In this document: one piece after another, positions 1-9,397 of the stretch
Numbering within the stretch: the first letter of the stretch is position 1
Layout of the letters: the number at the start of each line of letters is the position of its first letter
Assembly (NCBI RefSeq): GCF_050219315.1
Contig: NZ_CP116939.1
Coordinates: 2,542,001-2,606,000 of the forward strand
DNA length: 64,000 nt
Reading direction: 5' to 3'
Source of the DNA: Megasphaera_A sueciensis
GTDB taxonomy: Bacteria > Bacillota > Negativicutes > Veillonellales > Megasphaeraceae
Translations under genes and position numbers: made by a program
Notes under the pieces: generated by a model
What the model was told of the DNA's origin: nothing
What the model saw: only the letters and a program-made list of their open reading frames with translations
Database searches by the model: none

Positions 1-1
1 A

Positions 2-934
2 GAGGGTATTATGGTTACGGATGAGAATGGAAGCATTTTATTTGTTAATGAAGCGGCTCAAAAAATATACATAAAAGCGGGTATTCAAAAACCGGGAGAA
101 ATTTTAGAAAGTAAATTTATTCAGACAATCATTCCAAATACTTTTATGACCAATGTTTTACAAACAGGGAAACCGGATGTCGATCGGGAACTTAAACTTG
201 GTAATTTATTCGTTATTACCAGTGTATTGCCGCTGGTAATTGATGGGAGAATTGTTGGGTCTGTTGGATCTTTCAGAGAATTGGAAGATATTCGTCGATT
301 ATCTGAAGAATTGACGGGTGTCAAAAAATATGTTGAGGCATTAAGAGTGCAAGCTCATGAATTTAGAAATCAGATACATGTTATTAGTGGGCTGATTATC
401 AATCATCATTATGATGAATTATCGACATACGTGCAACGAATCACTCTTGTTGGTGAAAATGAATTAAAATGGATAGATAAACACATGAGTGATTCTATTC
501 TTTCTTCATTTTTGCAAAGTAAGTTGAGTTTTAGTAGAGAAATGGGAGTTAATCTGATTATTCATATTGATAATCAGATTTCAAAAATAGTGAATGTAAA
601 TTTTAGAAATGATTTAATTACTGTTTTGGGTAATCTAATTGATAATGCGATTGAAGCTGTTCAATTTAGCGATACTAAAAATGTTGAGCTGTTTTTAGAT
701 GAAGACGAGGGAGAATGGTATGTACGTGTAAGCGATACTGGAAGTGGAATAGCACAAGAGGAAACAGAGAAAATTTTTATGAAAGGATATTCTACAAAAG
801 GAGAAAATAGGGGATTTGGCTTATATCTAATTAAAAAGACGGTAGAAGCATATGCAGGCCATGTACGTATTGATGTAAATAAACCAAAGGGAACTATTTT
901 TACGGTAAGTTTATTACCGATTAGGGAGGAATAA
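2..934 (+). CDS. CitA/DcuS-family sensor histidine kinase, 5' end outside window
   Basis: The reading frame is open from the first bases, so the N-terminus (probably the transmembrane and periplasmic sensor part) lies outside the window. Counting from the ATG at 11, a cytoplasmic PAS-like segment occupies about residues 1-90. The phospho-acceptor His is at about residue 116 in AHEFRNQIH, the H-box form typical of CitA/DcuS kinases. An N-box (NLIDNAIEA, about 208-216) and G-boxes (DTGSGIA, then GFGLYL) complete the ATPase domain. The stop is 3 nt before the response-regulator start, so the two are co-transcribed. Family members sense di- and tricarboxylates. The neighbouring transporter and dehydrogenase genes suggest a similar small organic-acid signal here, which is inference. 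Confidence 0.9.
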   Translation, partial: EGIMVTDENGSILFVNEAAQKIYIKAGIQKPGEILESKFIQTIIPNTFMTNVLQTGKPDVDRELKLGNLFVITSVLPLVIDGRIVGSVGSFRELEDIRRLSEELTGVKKYVEALRVQAHEFRNQIHVISGLIINHHYDELSTYVQRITLVGENELKWIDKHMSDSILSSFLQSKLSFSREMGVNLIIHIDNQISKIVNVNFRNDLITVLGNLIDNAIEAVQFSDTKNVELFLDEDEGEWYVRVSDTGSGIAQEETEKIFMKGYSTKGENRGFGLYLIKKTVEAYAGHVRIDVNKPKGTIFTVSLLPIREE

Positions 935-937
935 TAT

Positions 938-1627
938 ATGATAAAAGTTTTGATTATTGAAGATGATCCGATGGTTGCTAATATCAATAAGTTATACTTG
1001 CTGAAAGTTCCAGGTTTTTCTTTGGCTGGTATTGTTCATAGTGGAACTGAAGCATTGAACTTCTTATCTGAAAATTCACGAAAAGTGGATTTAATTTTAT
1101 TAGATGTTTTTATGCCTCAAATGGATGGGCTGACTTTTTTAAGAGAGTTAAAACTTAAGTCACCTGATATTGATGTCATTATGGTTACGGCCGCTCAATC
1201 GGTGGATTCTGTTCGCGCGGCCTTATCGCGAGGTGTAGTTGACTATATAATTAAGCCTTTTACTTATGAAAGAATGTCAGTTGCTTTAAATTCTTATCGT
1301 TCACGCTACAATATTTTACGAAATAATAAATCATTAGAGCAAACTGTTTTAGACAAGGAATTTTTCTCAAAAGAATCAACGTCAGATGATTCTTTGCCTA
1401 AAAGTGTTGAAGCGCATACGCTATGCATAGTAAAAGACAGACTTGCTCAACAGATTCGTCCTTGTAGTACGCAAGAATTAGCTGAAATCATAGGAATTTC
1501 TCGTGTATCATTAAGAAAATATCTTATATATTTGGAAAATATGGGAGATATTAAAAGCACCTTAACATATAGACACAAAGGACGCCCCACGCAAATGTAC
1601 CAGTATGTAGGGAAAAATGATATATAA
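938..1627 (+). CDS. CitB/DcuR-family response regulator
   Basis: This 229-residue protein starts with a receiver domain. The acidic pair is near residues 9-10, the phospho-acceptor is D56 in LILLDVFMP, T84 is in MVTAA and K106 in IIKPF. The C-terminal part (about 140-225) holds a helix-turn-helix (ELAEIIGISRVSLRKYL) of the kind found in CitB/DcuR/MalR regulators. It follows the kinase directly. The likely target is the transporter/dehydrogenase operon that begins 350 bp downstream; no binding site could be identified by eye. Confidence 0.92.
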   Translation: MIKVLIIEDDPMVANINKLYLLKVPGFSLAGIVHSGTEALNFLSENSRKVDLILLDVFMPQMDGLTFLRELKLKSPDIDVIMVTAAQSVDSVRAALSRGVVDYIIKPFTYERMSVALNSYRSRYNILRNNKSLEQTVLDKEFFSKESTSDDSLPKSVEAHTLCIVKDRLAQQIRPCSTQELAEIIGISRVSLRKYLIYLENMGDIKSTLTYRHKGRPTQMYQYVGKNDI

Positions 1628-1747
1628 CTTATGCGAATTATGTAAACTTACTTAAGTTTCATTTGTTTGTAATGAAAAGATGTAATTAATTTTCAAATTA
1701 TTAATGTTGAAAATAATTTCTTATTTAAAACTATATTTCGAATGATT

Positions 1748-1813
1748 CCAACTCCTTTCCTTTGACATTATAATTACAAGTAACAAAACTAATGTCTTAG
1801 TTAAAGGAGTTGG
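1748..1813. other. Long imperfect hairpin between regulator and transporter genes
   Basis: The 353-bp gap after the response regulator carries a stem with 11-bp perfect outer arms (CCAACTCCTTT at 1748-1758 and its complement at 1803-1813) and inner arms GACATTA/TAATGTC. An AAAGGAG followed by an ATG at 1818 sits at the right edge, but that frame stops after three codons. The layout resembles the RBS-sequestering left end of IS200 elements. It could be an IS remnant or a leader structure for the transporter gene. The rest of the gap shows nothing recognisable apart from the RBS AAAGGAG at about 1967 before the transporter. Confidence 0.45.
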
Positions 1814-1980
1814 TTTTATGTTGAATTGATTTCAAAGATATTAGAATCTGGACGCAGAATCTAATGAGAGGGTATTTAACAAGTGAGGCAATACCGGTAT
1901 TATAGTTAGATGATAAAAGCTATAGCATATGATTTTTATACTGCTTTAAATCGGATGACTTAAATAAAGGAGATGCGATT

Positions 1981-3288
1981 ATGGAAAGCAATAAATATAA
2001 TGTTGATACCGCTGTACTATTTAGGAAACGGCAAATGCATGTTATCTTACCAGTCTTTTTAGTATCAGTTATTGCGTATGTTGACCGGGTCAATGTTGCT
2101 TATGCAGGGATGACGATGACGAAAGATTTACCATGGTTAGGGCCTGAAGTTTTTGGAGCAGGCGCTGGCATATTCTTCCTATCGTATTTTATTTTTGAAA
2201 TTCCAGGCACATTATTAGCTGAAAAATTTGATGCATGTAAATGGATTGCCCGTATCATGATTACATGGGGCGCAGTTTGTGGCTTAATGGCATTCATGAA
2301 TTCAGAATTTCAATTTTATCTATTTAGATTTTTGTTAGGGATGTGTGAAGCTAGCTTATATCCAACTTGCTACGCTATTTTATTTCGTCGTTGGTTCCTT
2401 CCGGAAGAACGTGCTAAAGCAATTTCAATGATGTTGACATCTCTGTTGGTATCTGCAATTATTGGTGCTCCATTTGCTGGATGGTTGCTTGAATTAAGCT
2501 TTTTTGGATTACATGGTTGGCAGACTTTATTTATTATCGAAGCTTTGCCAGCTATTATTTTCGCTTTTGTGTTTATGTTTTGGGTAAAAGATCGTCCGGA
2601 AAAATCACAATGGCTTACTGATGATGAAAAAGCGTACATGATTGAATTGTTAGCAAAAGAAGAAGAAAAGAAAAATGAAGCCCAAAAATACACAGTTATG
2701 CAAGCACTTACCGATTCCAAGGTATTGCGTTTTGTAGTGATTTATGTTTTATGGATGACGGGTTTCTGGGGATTTAATTTTTGGATGCCTCAAGTTATCA
2801 AGAATTTGTCAGGATGGTCTCCAATGGTTGTTGGTTTTGCTTTTGCAATTCCTTTAATGTTAGCGTTAATTGCTCAATTAATAGTTGGCGGGCATTCTTC
2901 GAAAACAGGAGAAAAAAAGTGGCATATTACATGGACATTATTCCTTGGTGCCATTGGTTTAGGTGTTGCACCTCTGGTTCATGATCCGACTATTAGTTTA
3001 ATATTTGTTTGTATTGCTGGTATTGGCTGTTATTCTGCATTGGGCGTTTGGTGGGCTACACCAACTTCTTTCCTAAGTGGAGCAGCTGCTGCTGGTGCTG
3101 TAGCGTTGATTAATTCTACGGGTAATTTGGGTGGTTATATTGGACCATATTTACTTGGTGTTGTTAAAGCAAACACAGGATCAACAGATATTGGTTTTTA
3201 CATTTTAGCTGGTTGTTTGGGTCTAGCAGGTATATTGATGGCTACAATGAAACCCGTGACGCCTGATAAAACACAAAATAAAGAATAA
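1981..3288 (+). CDS. MFS transporter, anion:cation symporter (ACS) family
   Basis: The 435-residue protein has about 12 hydrophobic segments. Motifs typical of the ACS family of organic-anion symporters are visible: AYVDRVNVAYAG in the first helix, and FRFLLGMCEASLYPTCYAILFRRWF followed by ERAKA around helices 4-5. ACS members carry tartrate, galactonate, hexuronates, phthalate and similar acids; the substrate here cannot be read from sequence. A good RBS (AAAGGAG) lies 8-14 nt upstream. The dehydrogenase-complex genes follow only 36 bp downstream, so transporter and enzymes probably form one operon. Uptake of the substrate sensed by the upstream two-component system is the most economical role. 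Confidence 0.9.
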   Translation: MESNKYNVDTAVLFRKRQMHVILPVFLVSVIAYVDRVNVAYAGMTMTKDLPWLGPEVFGAGAGIFFLSYFIFEIPGTLLAEKFDACKWIARIMITWGAVCGLMAFMNSEFQFYLFRFLLGMCEASLYPTCYAILFRRWFLPEERAKAISMMLTSLLVSAIIGAPFAGWLLELSFFGLHGWQTLFIIEALPAIIFAFVFMFWVKDRPEKSQWLTDDEKAYMIELLAKEEEKKNEAQKYTVMQALTDSKVLRFVVIYVLWMTGFWGFNFWMPQVIKNLSGWSPMVVGFAFAIPLMLALIAQLIVGGHSSKTGEKKWHITWTLFLGAIGLGVAPLVHDPTISLIFVCIAGIGCYSALGVWWATPTSFLSGAAAAGAVALINSTGNLGGYIGPYLLGVVKANTGSTDIGFYILAGCLGLAGILMATMKPVTPDKTQNKE

Positions 3289-3324
3289 ATAATGTTTGTG
3301 TTGGTAAAAAGGAGGTAATGATTA

Positions 3325-4644
3325 ATGGCGACAGCACTTAAGATGCCACAATTAGGCCTAACGATGACAGAAGGAACTATCTCGCAATGGCTTAAAAAAG
3401 TAGGCGACCCGATAAAAAAGGGCGATGAAGTTGTAGAAGTTGAAACAGATAAAATAAGCAATATAGTAGAAGCAAATGAAGACGGCATTCTGCTTTCCAT
3501 TGTCATGAAGGAAGGCGATGCCGGACCGGTTAAGGCTGTTATGGGGTATATCGGGCAAGACGGTGAAACGGTACTGGGAGATGAAGGTGGTCCGGTGGAA
3601 TCAGCGGCAGTTGCTGTTGCTGTACCGGTTTCGGTTGCATCCTCCACCCCGGTACAGAATACGATTGTCGGCGGCCGAGTATTGGCGACTCCGTATGCCC
3701 GTAAATTAGCCAAGGAGGCCGGCGTCGACCTGGCATTTGTGACTAGTACGGGACCTAATGGCCGCGTTGTAGGACGAGATGTGGAAGCTTTTGAAGCAGA
3801 AGAAAAAGTACGAATCTCTCCGACTGCCGCCAAAGTGGCTGTGGATCTCGGGATAGATGCCAAAACCGTAGAGGGCGACGGACGTATAATGAAGGCAGAT
3901 GTGCTTAAAGCGGCTGGAATTGTACCGGCAGCACCCGTACCGGTAGCACCCGTACCTACAGCGACAGCAGTTCCGAAAAACGGTGTCCTGTTGAAAGGGA
4001 TGCGCAAAGTTATTGCCCAGCGTTTGGGTGACTGCTGGAGAAATACGCCGCATGTCCATCATACCGTTGAAATCAACATGACAAAGGCCACCGAACTGCG
4101 CAGCACCTTCATTGCTATGGACAAGAAATTCTCCTTTACCGATCTGATCATCAAATCCATGTGCAAAGTTCTGGAAGAATATGCGGCAGCCAACGACAGT
4201 CTGGTAGACGGGTATCTGGTCCATAACGAAGGGATTCATATGGGAGTTGCTGTTGCGGTCGAAAAAGGTCTCATCGTGCCGGTCATCAAGAATGCCAATC
4301 ATAAAGGGCTGATGGATATTCATCGGGCTGTTGGCGAACTGGCACGGGCCGCCCGTGACAATAAACTGTCACCGGATAATCTGACAGGCGGCACCTGTAC
4401 CATCAGTAATCTGGGCATGTACGGCTGCGATCATTTTACACCGATCGTCAATCCGCCGGAAGCCACGATTCTCGGGATATGCCGCACGGTAGATAAAGCG
4501 GTGGTAATAGATGGTAAAATCGGTATCGCGCCGATGATGAATGTCATCCTGGGGTATGATCACCGGGTAGTAGATGGGGCGTTGGCGGGATTAATCACAT
4601 CACGTCTCCGTGAATATTTGGAAAATCCGGTACTACTGTTGTGA
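3325..4644 (+). CDS. acoC: Dihydrolipoamide acyltransferase (E2) of 2-oxo acid/acetoin dehydrogenase complex
   Basis: The 439 residues split into an N-terminal lipoyl domain (about 1-80, lipoyl Lys K43 in VETDKISN), two peripheral-subunit-binding domains in tandem (about 119-155 and 162-197), Ala/Pro/Val linkers and the C-terminal acyltransferase domain with the catalytic HxxxD (H413, D417 in YDHRVVDG). E2 moves the acyl group from E1 to CoA and forms the core of the complex. The RBS AAGGAGG is at about 3310. The gene is visibly richer in G and C than the transporter before it and the E1 genes after it, which suggests a mosaic operon. Assignment to the acetoin rather than the pyruvate complex rests on gene order and the downstream acoX remnant. 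Confidence 0.9.
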   Translation: MATALKMPQLGLTMTEGTISQWLKKVGDPIKKGDEVVEVETDKISNIVEANEDGILLSIVMKEGDAGPVKAVMGYIGQDGETVLGDEGGPVESAAVAVAVPVSVASSTPVQNTIVGGRVLATPYARKLAKEAGVDLAFVTSTGPNGRVVGRDVEAFEAEEKVRISPTAAKVAVDLGIDAKTVEGDGRIMKADVLKAAGIVPAAPVPVAPVPTATAVPKNGVLLKGMRKVIAQRLGDCWRNTPHVHHTVEINMTKATELRSTFIAMDKKFSFTDLIIKSMCKVLEEYAAANDSLVDGYLVHNEGIHMGVAVAVEKGLIVPVIKNANHKGLMDIHRAVGELARAARDNKLSPDNLTGGTCTISNLGMYGCDHFTPIVNPPEATILGICRTVDKAVVIDGKIGIAPMMNVILGYDHRVVDGALAGLITSRLREYLENPVLLL

Positions 4645-4672
4645 AAATTGATATAGGAGGAAATTTATATAA

Positions 4673-6400
4673 ATGGCTACTGAAATTATCATGCCACAGT
4701 TAGGTCTTACCATGACTACAGGAACTGTGTCCCAATGGTTGAAGAGTAATGGCGATGAAGTTAAGAAAGGCGACGAAATTGTCGAAGTAGAAACAGATAA
4801 AATCAGTAATATTGTTGAAGCACATGCGGATGGCGTGTTGCAGATCGTTATGCAGGAAGGTGAAGAAGGTCCGGTTAAATCTGTCATGGGTTATATCTGC
4901 ACCACTGGCGAAAAAATTAATAGTATTTCTTCCTTTGGGGTTAATGTAGCGGTCCCTGCAGCTCCGATTGCCACATCAACTCCGCTTGTTAAGGTAAATA
5001 TACCTATTGCAGACCGACAAAAGAGCATCATCGTAATCGGTGCTGGCCCTGGCGGTTATATCACAGCTATTAAAGCTGCACAGATGGGTGCTAAGGTTAC
5101 AATCATTGAAAAAAAATATCTCGGTGGTACATGCCTAAATGTTGGATGTATTCCGACAAAAGCACTTATCCATGTTGCCTCAGCAGTGGAATTGATGAAG
5201 AACAAAACTACTGTTCTTGGTATCAAGGTGTCCGGTATTGACGTTGACTGGACAAAAGTCCAGCAATATAAAGGTGGTATTGTCAAGACCCTCGTTAATG
5301 GTGTTAAAGGATTGCTCAAGAGCAATGGTATTACAATAATGATGGGTGAAGGCAAAATTGTTGATGCCCATACGGTAGAAGTAAATGACCAACAGCTGAC
5401 GGCAGATAATATTATTCTGGCAGTTGGTTCCGAACCAGTTATGATTCCTATCCCGGGAAAAGATTTACCGGGTATCATCGACAGCACGGGTGCTTTATTA
5501 CTTGATCCCTTGCCGAAGTCCATGGTTATCATCGGCGGTGGCGTCATCGGTATCGAATTTGCTTCTTTATATACATCCATGGGGATGAAATGTACAATTA
5601 TCGAAGCATTGCCAAAAATTTTACCGCCTATTGATGCAGAAATCACGGCAATTCTCAAAAAAGATCTTGAAGCTCGTGGCATCGAAATCTGGACAGATGC
5701 TCCTGTACAGTCTATTGAACAAGACGGCAATGGCTGCAAGGTATTCATGAAACATAATGGTGAAATAAAATCTGTGACCGGTGAAAAAGTTCTCATGTGC
5801 GTCGGCCGCCGTGCCAGTATAAAAGGTATCGGTTTGGAAGAAACAGGTGTTGAATTAAATCGTGGCAAAGTGGTCACAGATGACAACTTCCAGACGAATA
5901 TCCCGAGCATTTCGGCTATCGGCGATTGCAACGGCAAACTGATGCTTGCTCATGTCGCATCAGCACAAGGTGTTGCAGTTGTTGAATACATCATGACAGG
6001 GAAACATTCTTATCATCCAGAAACAGTTCCTTCGTGCATATTTATCGAACCGGAATGTGCCAGCGTAGGGGCTCAAGAAGAAACGCTTAAAGAAAAAGGA
6101 ATTGACTATAAGGTTGGTAAATTCCAGATGGTCGGTAATGGCAAGTCCCTGATCGAATCAGAAGGTGTAGGTATTATAAAGATTTTGGCTGACGCTAAAT
6201 ACGGCCAAATTCTCGGATTCCATATGTATGGCCCGCGGGCTAGTGATATTATCGCTACGGCTGCGATAGCTATCCGTTTGGAAGCTACGACAGATGAATT
6301 AACGTCGACGATTTTTGCTCATCCAACTGTTGGTGAAGCTATTGGCGAAGCTGCATTGGATGTCTTTGGAATTCCACTTAGTTGGCCTTCGAAGAAATAG
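4673..6400 (+). CDS. acoL: Dihydrolipoyl dehydrogenase (E3) with N-terminal lipoyl domain
   Basis: The 575-residue protein begins with a lipoyl domain (1-80, K43 in VETDKISN) very similar to that of the preceding E2. A full flavoprotein disulfide reductase follows: FAD-binding GAGPGG at 123-128, redox disulfide C154/C159 (CLNVGC), an NAD-binding IIGGGVIG segment near the middle, and the active-site H550...E555 (HPTVGE) close to the end. E3 reoxidises the dihydrolipoyl arm with NAD+. Lipoyl-fused E3 is known from clostridial acetoin dehydrogenase operons. It lies 28 bp after E2 with a GGAGG RBS. Confidence 0.93.
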   Translation: MATEIIMPQLGLTMTTGTVSQWLKSNGDEVKKGDEIVEVETDKISNIVEAHADGVLQIVMQEGEEGPVKSVMGYICTTGEKINSISSFGVNVAVPAAPIATSTPLVKVNIPIADRQKSIIVIGAGPGGYITAIKAAQMGAKVTIIEKKYLGGTCLNVGCIPTKALIHVASAVELMKNKTTVLGIKVSGIDVDWTKVQQYKGGIVKTLVNGVKGLLKSNGITIMMGEGKIVDAHTVEVNDQQLTADNIILAVGSEPVMIPIPGKDLPGIIDSTGALLLDPLPKSMVIIGGGVIGIEFASLYTSMGMKCTIIEALPKILPPIDAEITAILKKDLEARGIEIWTDAPVQSIEQDGNGCKVFMKHNGEIKSVTGEKVLMCVGRRASIKGIGLEETGVELNRGKVVTDDNFQTNIPSISAIGDCNGKLMLAHVASAQGVAVVEYIMTGKHSYHPETVPSCIFIEPECASVGAQEETLKEKGIDYKVGKFQMVGNGKSLIESEGVGIIKILADAKYGQILGFHMYGPRASDIIATAAIAIRLEATTDELTSTIFAHPTVGEAIGEAALDVFGIPLSWPSKK

Positions 6401-6413
6401 AGGAGGAATTATA

Positions 6414-7400
6414 ATGAATGTATCAAAAGAAATATTGAAAAAAATGTATTTACGGATACGCAGAATTCGTGAATTTGAACAGCGTGCAAAATACTTGTTT
6501 GAACAAGGAAAGGTACCAGGACATTTTCATTTATATTTAGGAGAAGAAGCAGTCGCAGGTGGTATTTGCGGTGCTATGAATGATGATGATTATATCACCA
6601 GTACCCATCGTGGTCATGGCCATATTATTGCCAAAGGGGCAGATATGAAATATATGATGGCGGAAATATATGGCAAAGAAACTGGATACTGTCATGGTAA
6701 AGGGGGTTCTATGCATATTTGTGATCCTGATAAAGGTATTTTAGGTGCTAATGGTATCGTTGGTGGTGGATTGCCGATTTCTCTTGGAGCAGGTTTATCT
6801 GCTAAATATCTTAAGAATAAAAAAGTTTGCGCATGCTTCTTTGGAGATGGAGCTAGCAATGAAGGAACATTTCATGAAGCTTTGAATTTGGCATCAATTT
6901 GGAAACTTCCGATTCTTTTTGTTTGTGAAAATAATCAATTTGCAATTTCTACTCCACAAAGTTATCATCAGAATATTAAAGATATTGCTGATCGAGGAGC
7001 GGCATATGGAATTCCTGGGATTGTTGTTGATGGTAATGATATCATGGCAGTTTATGAAGTTGCTAATGAAGCAGTGAAGAGAAGTCGTCAAGGTCATGGA
7101 CCAACTTTGATAGAATGTAAAACGTGGCGTTGGTTAGGACATTTTGCAGGTGACCCAGCAAAATATAAAAATCCTAAGGATCAGGCTGCGTGGCTTAAAA
7201 AGGATCCATTGCCTCGATATATAGATTATCTTGAAAGCAATAAGATATTTACAAAAAAAGAAATCGAAACATTTGATAATCAGGTTCAACATGAATTAGA
7301 CGAAGCTGTTAAATTTGCGGAAGAAAGTGCATTTCCAACTCCGGAAAGCGGTGTGCAGGATGTTTATTCAGATATTATTGAGGAGGTGCGCATAAGATGA
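6414..7400 (+). CDS. acoA: TPP-dependent dehydrogenase E1 alpha subunit
   Basis: The start chosen is the ATG at 6414, preceded by AGGAGGAA; the frame is open further upstream but only inside the acoL gene. The 328-residue product carries the thiamine-diphosphate motif GDG at 144-146 (FFGDGASNEG) and NN at 173-174. It also has the STHRGHGH and GKGGSMH loops typical of the acetoin/pyruvate dehydrogenase E1 alpha family. It decarboxylates or cleaves the substrate together with the beta subunit. Its stop overlaps the beta-subunit start by ATGA, so the two are translationally coupled. Confidence 0.92.
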   Translation: MNVSKEILKKMYLRIRRIREFEQRAKYLFEQGKVPGHFHLYLGEEAVAGGICGAMNDDDYITSTHRGHGHIIAKGADMKYMMAEIYGKETGYCHGKGGSMHICDPDKGILGANGIVGGGLPISLGAGLSAKYLKNKKVCACFFGDGASNEGTFHEALNLASIWKLPILFVCENNQFAISTPQSYHQNIKDIADRGAAYGIPGIVVDGNDIMAVYEVANEAVKRSRQGHGPTLIECKTWRWLGHFAGDPAKYKNPKDQAAWLKKDPLPRYIDYLESNKIFTKKEIETFDNQVQHELDEAVKFAEESAFPTPESGVQDVYSDIIEEVRIR

Positions 7401-8365
7401 GTGTAATGACATATAAAGAAGCGATAAAAGAAGGTATGAGCATTCGCATGAGAGAAAACTCTAATATAATTATGTTTGGCGAAGATGTTGGTGAATTTGG
7501 CGGGGTTTTTGGGGTAACTAAAGGGATGATTGATGAATTTGGAAGTGAACGGATTTTGGATACCCCTATTTCTGAAACGGCTATTGTAGGGAGTGCTATT
7601 GGTGCTGCGACTACTGGATTACGTCCCATTGCTGAAATTATGTATTGTGATTTTGTAACGGTGGCGATGGATCAATTGGCAAACCAAGCAGCAAAAATGA
7701 GGTTTATGTTTGGTGGAAAAATTTCCTTACCAATGGTAGTACGTATGGCCTGTGGAGCGGGAGCAAGTGCTGCAGCACAACATGCACAATCAACAGAGGC
7801 ATGGCTTACTCATGTACCTGGTTTAAAAATAGTATTTCCCTCTACCCCTCAAGATGCATTAGGGTTGATGTTATCAGCTATTGATGATGATAATCCTGTT
7901 GTATATATGGACCATAAGATGCTTTATACCTCAAAAGGTAATGTTTCTAGCTTTGAACCAATTCCTTTGGGTAAAGGGGACATTAAAAGAGAAGGAAAAG
8001 ATGTTACTGTTATAGCTACGGGAAAAATGGTTCATGAAGCGTTAAAAGCAGCAGATACAATGAAAAATGAAAGTGTTGATGTAGAAGTCTTGGATCCACG
8101 GACGTTATTTCCATTAGATAAAGAATTAATTTCCAAGTCGGTGAATAAAACAAATAAAGTTGTAATTATTACAGAAGAAAATAGGCGTGGGGCGTACAGT
8201 GAAAGCATCTCATCTTTTATTAATGAAGAATTATTTGATATGCTTGATGCACCTGTCATGAGAATCGGAGCATTAAATACACCAGTACCTTTTGCTCCTG
8301 TATTAGAAAAACTTTATATTCCGAATGCTCAGGACATTATTAATAATATTAGGAAAATAGTCTAA
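7397..8365 (+). CDS. acoB: TPP-dependent dehydrogenase E1 beta subunit
   Basis: The 322-residue product is a transketolase-type E1 beta. The N-terminal pyrimidine-binding part has FGEDVGEFGGVFGVTKG and DTPISE, followed by CDF and MRFMFGG segments. The C-terminal domain has DPRTLFPLD and TEENRRGAY. Length and motifs are normal for the family. It overlaps acoA by 4 nt (ATGA) and has a GAGGAGG RBS inside acoA. With E1 alpha it forms the heterotetramer that oxidises the substrate and acylates the lipoyl arm of E2. Confidence 0.93.
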   Translation: MSVMTYKEAIKEGMSIRMRENSNIIMFGEDVGEFGGVFGVTKGMIDEFGSERILDTPISETAIVGSAIGAATTGLRPIAEIMYCDFVTVAMDQLANQAAKMRFMFGGKISLPMVVRMACGAGASAAAQHAQSTEAWLTHVPGLKIVFPSTPQDALGLMLSAIDDDNPVVYMDHKMLYTSKGNVSSFEPIPLGKGDIKREGKDVTVIATGKMVHEALKAADTMKNESVDVEVLDPRTLFPLDKELISKSVNKTNKVVIITEENRRGAYSESISSFINEELFDMLDAPVMRIGALNTPVPFAPVLEKLYIPNAQDIINNIRKIV

Positions 8366-8395
8366 TTACTATCAATAAGCGAGGGGCATTATATT

Positions 8396-9360
8396 ATGCG
8401 GTCTATTGGACTTCTTGCAAATCCTGCATTAGAAAAAGATATTAGACAGGTTGTTGCGTATGCTACTGCAGTAGATTATCAGTGTTGGATATTGTAAAAA
8501 GAATCGTTTTAGGAACTCAGAGGTTAGTTATTGACTACATTTATTTTATGCCAGATATATTTGATATGGAATTGCAAGTAAATGAAGTTCTTAGGTAGGA
8601 CAATAAATTAACTACTGATTGTCAAACCTTGGAATATCATATTATCGCGTTTTTTGATGATATTACTCGGGTAGTGATTTATATGCAAAAAAAGACGTTG
8701 GAAGTGCAGTCGTTTTAGAGGGAGAGGGAACTGTTGCAAAAGCAATTAGCCATATTCCCGGTCTACATATAACAATGATGTTTATTCTTGTTATAATAGC
8801 AGAAACAGTAGTTAATATGTCGGTCGTAATAATTACTCGTGTGGCAATCGCCACTGGACTTTTGTATCTGTGGTAAACGTATTGAAATTGCAGTTAATGG
8901 AAAATACACGGATATAGCTTTAATCAATGTGATGATTTCTAAAAAAATTGTGTTGGTTCATGTGTTATGTGGAAAACCAAACAAGTACAAGCTATTATTG
9001 TCACACGAGTGTATCTTGCTAGTATGGAATTTTCAGATGTAGTTGGTTGTATAGATAGCATTCGTTATATAAATAATTTTTGGATGGCGATTCATTTAGC
9101 TTCTAAACGAGGTAGTACAGTTTTTGCACCTCTTGTGGTAGGCATAATTGAATCTTTAAAAATCTAAAAAGAGAAAACTGAAATTGGATGAGACAATGGC
9201 TGTAAAGGGGAATTCCATATTAGTATTGGATGAAGAACGTGAACTTAGATTGAATAAAAGAGATACGTTATAGATTACAGTTGCTCAAAATGATTCATGG
9301 AGGATAAATGTGCCTAAGATTTTAGAGTATGCTGTATTAATAGGATATTTCAAAAGATAA
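8396..9360 (+). pseudogene. acoX: Decayed acoX-type ATP-NAD kinase-like gene
   Basis: A good RBS (GAGGGG) and ATG open a frame reading MRSIGLLANPALEKDIRQ, the start expected for AcoX-family ATP-NAD kinase-like proteins (usual form IGLIANPASGKDIR). The frame breaks within about 33 codons. Further family-like pieces then appear in shifting frames: VKRIVLG, a GTVAKAISHIPG stretch near 8730, a piece around 8967-9167 containing LWKTxQV- and IGxI-like segments, and a C-terminal ELRLNKRDTL...SWRINVPKILEYA...IGYF ending in TAA at 9358-9360. Overall length and order fit one gene of about 320 codons with several frameshifts and stops. acoX sits beside acoAB in many aco operons, so position supports the call. 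The function is lost. Confidence 0.75.
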
Positions 9361-9397
9361 TGTTTGATTTTTCAATTGACACAAGGAGATGTTGACA

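Noticed and set aside
3198..5937. Long antisense frames across the E2 and E3 genes (269, 205 and 293 codons)
   Set aside because: They run opposite to well-supported enzymes, have low-complexity Ser/Thr/Pro composition and no RBS.
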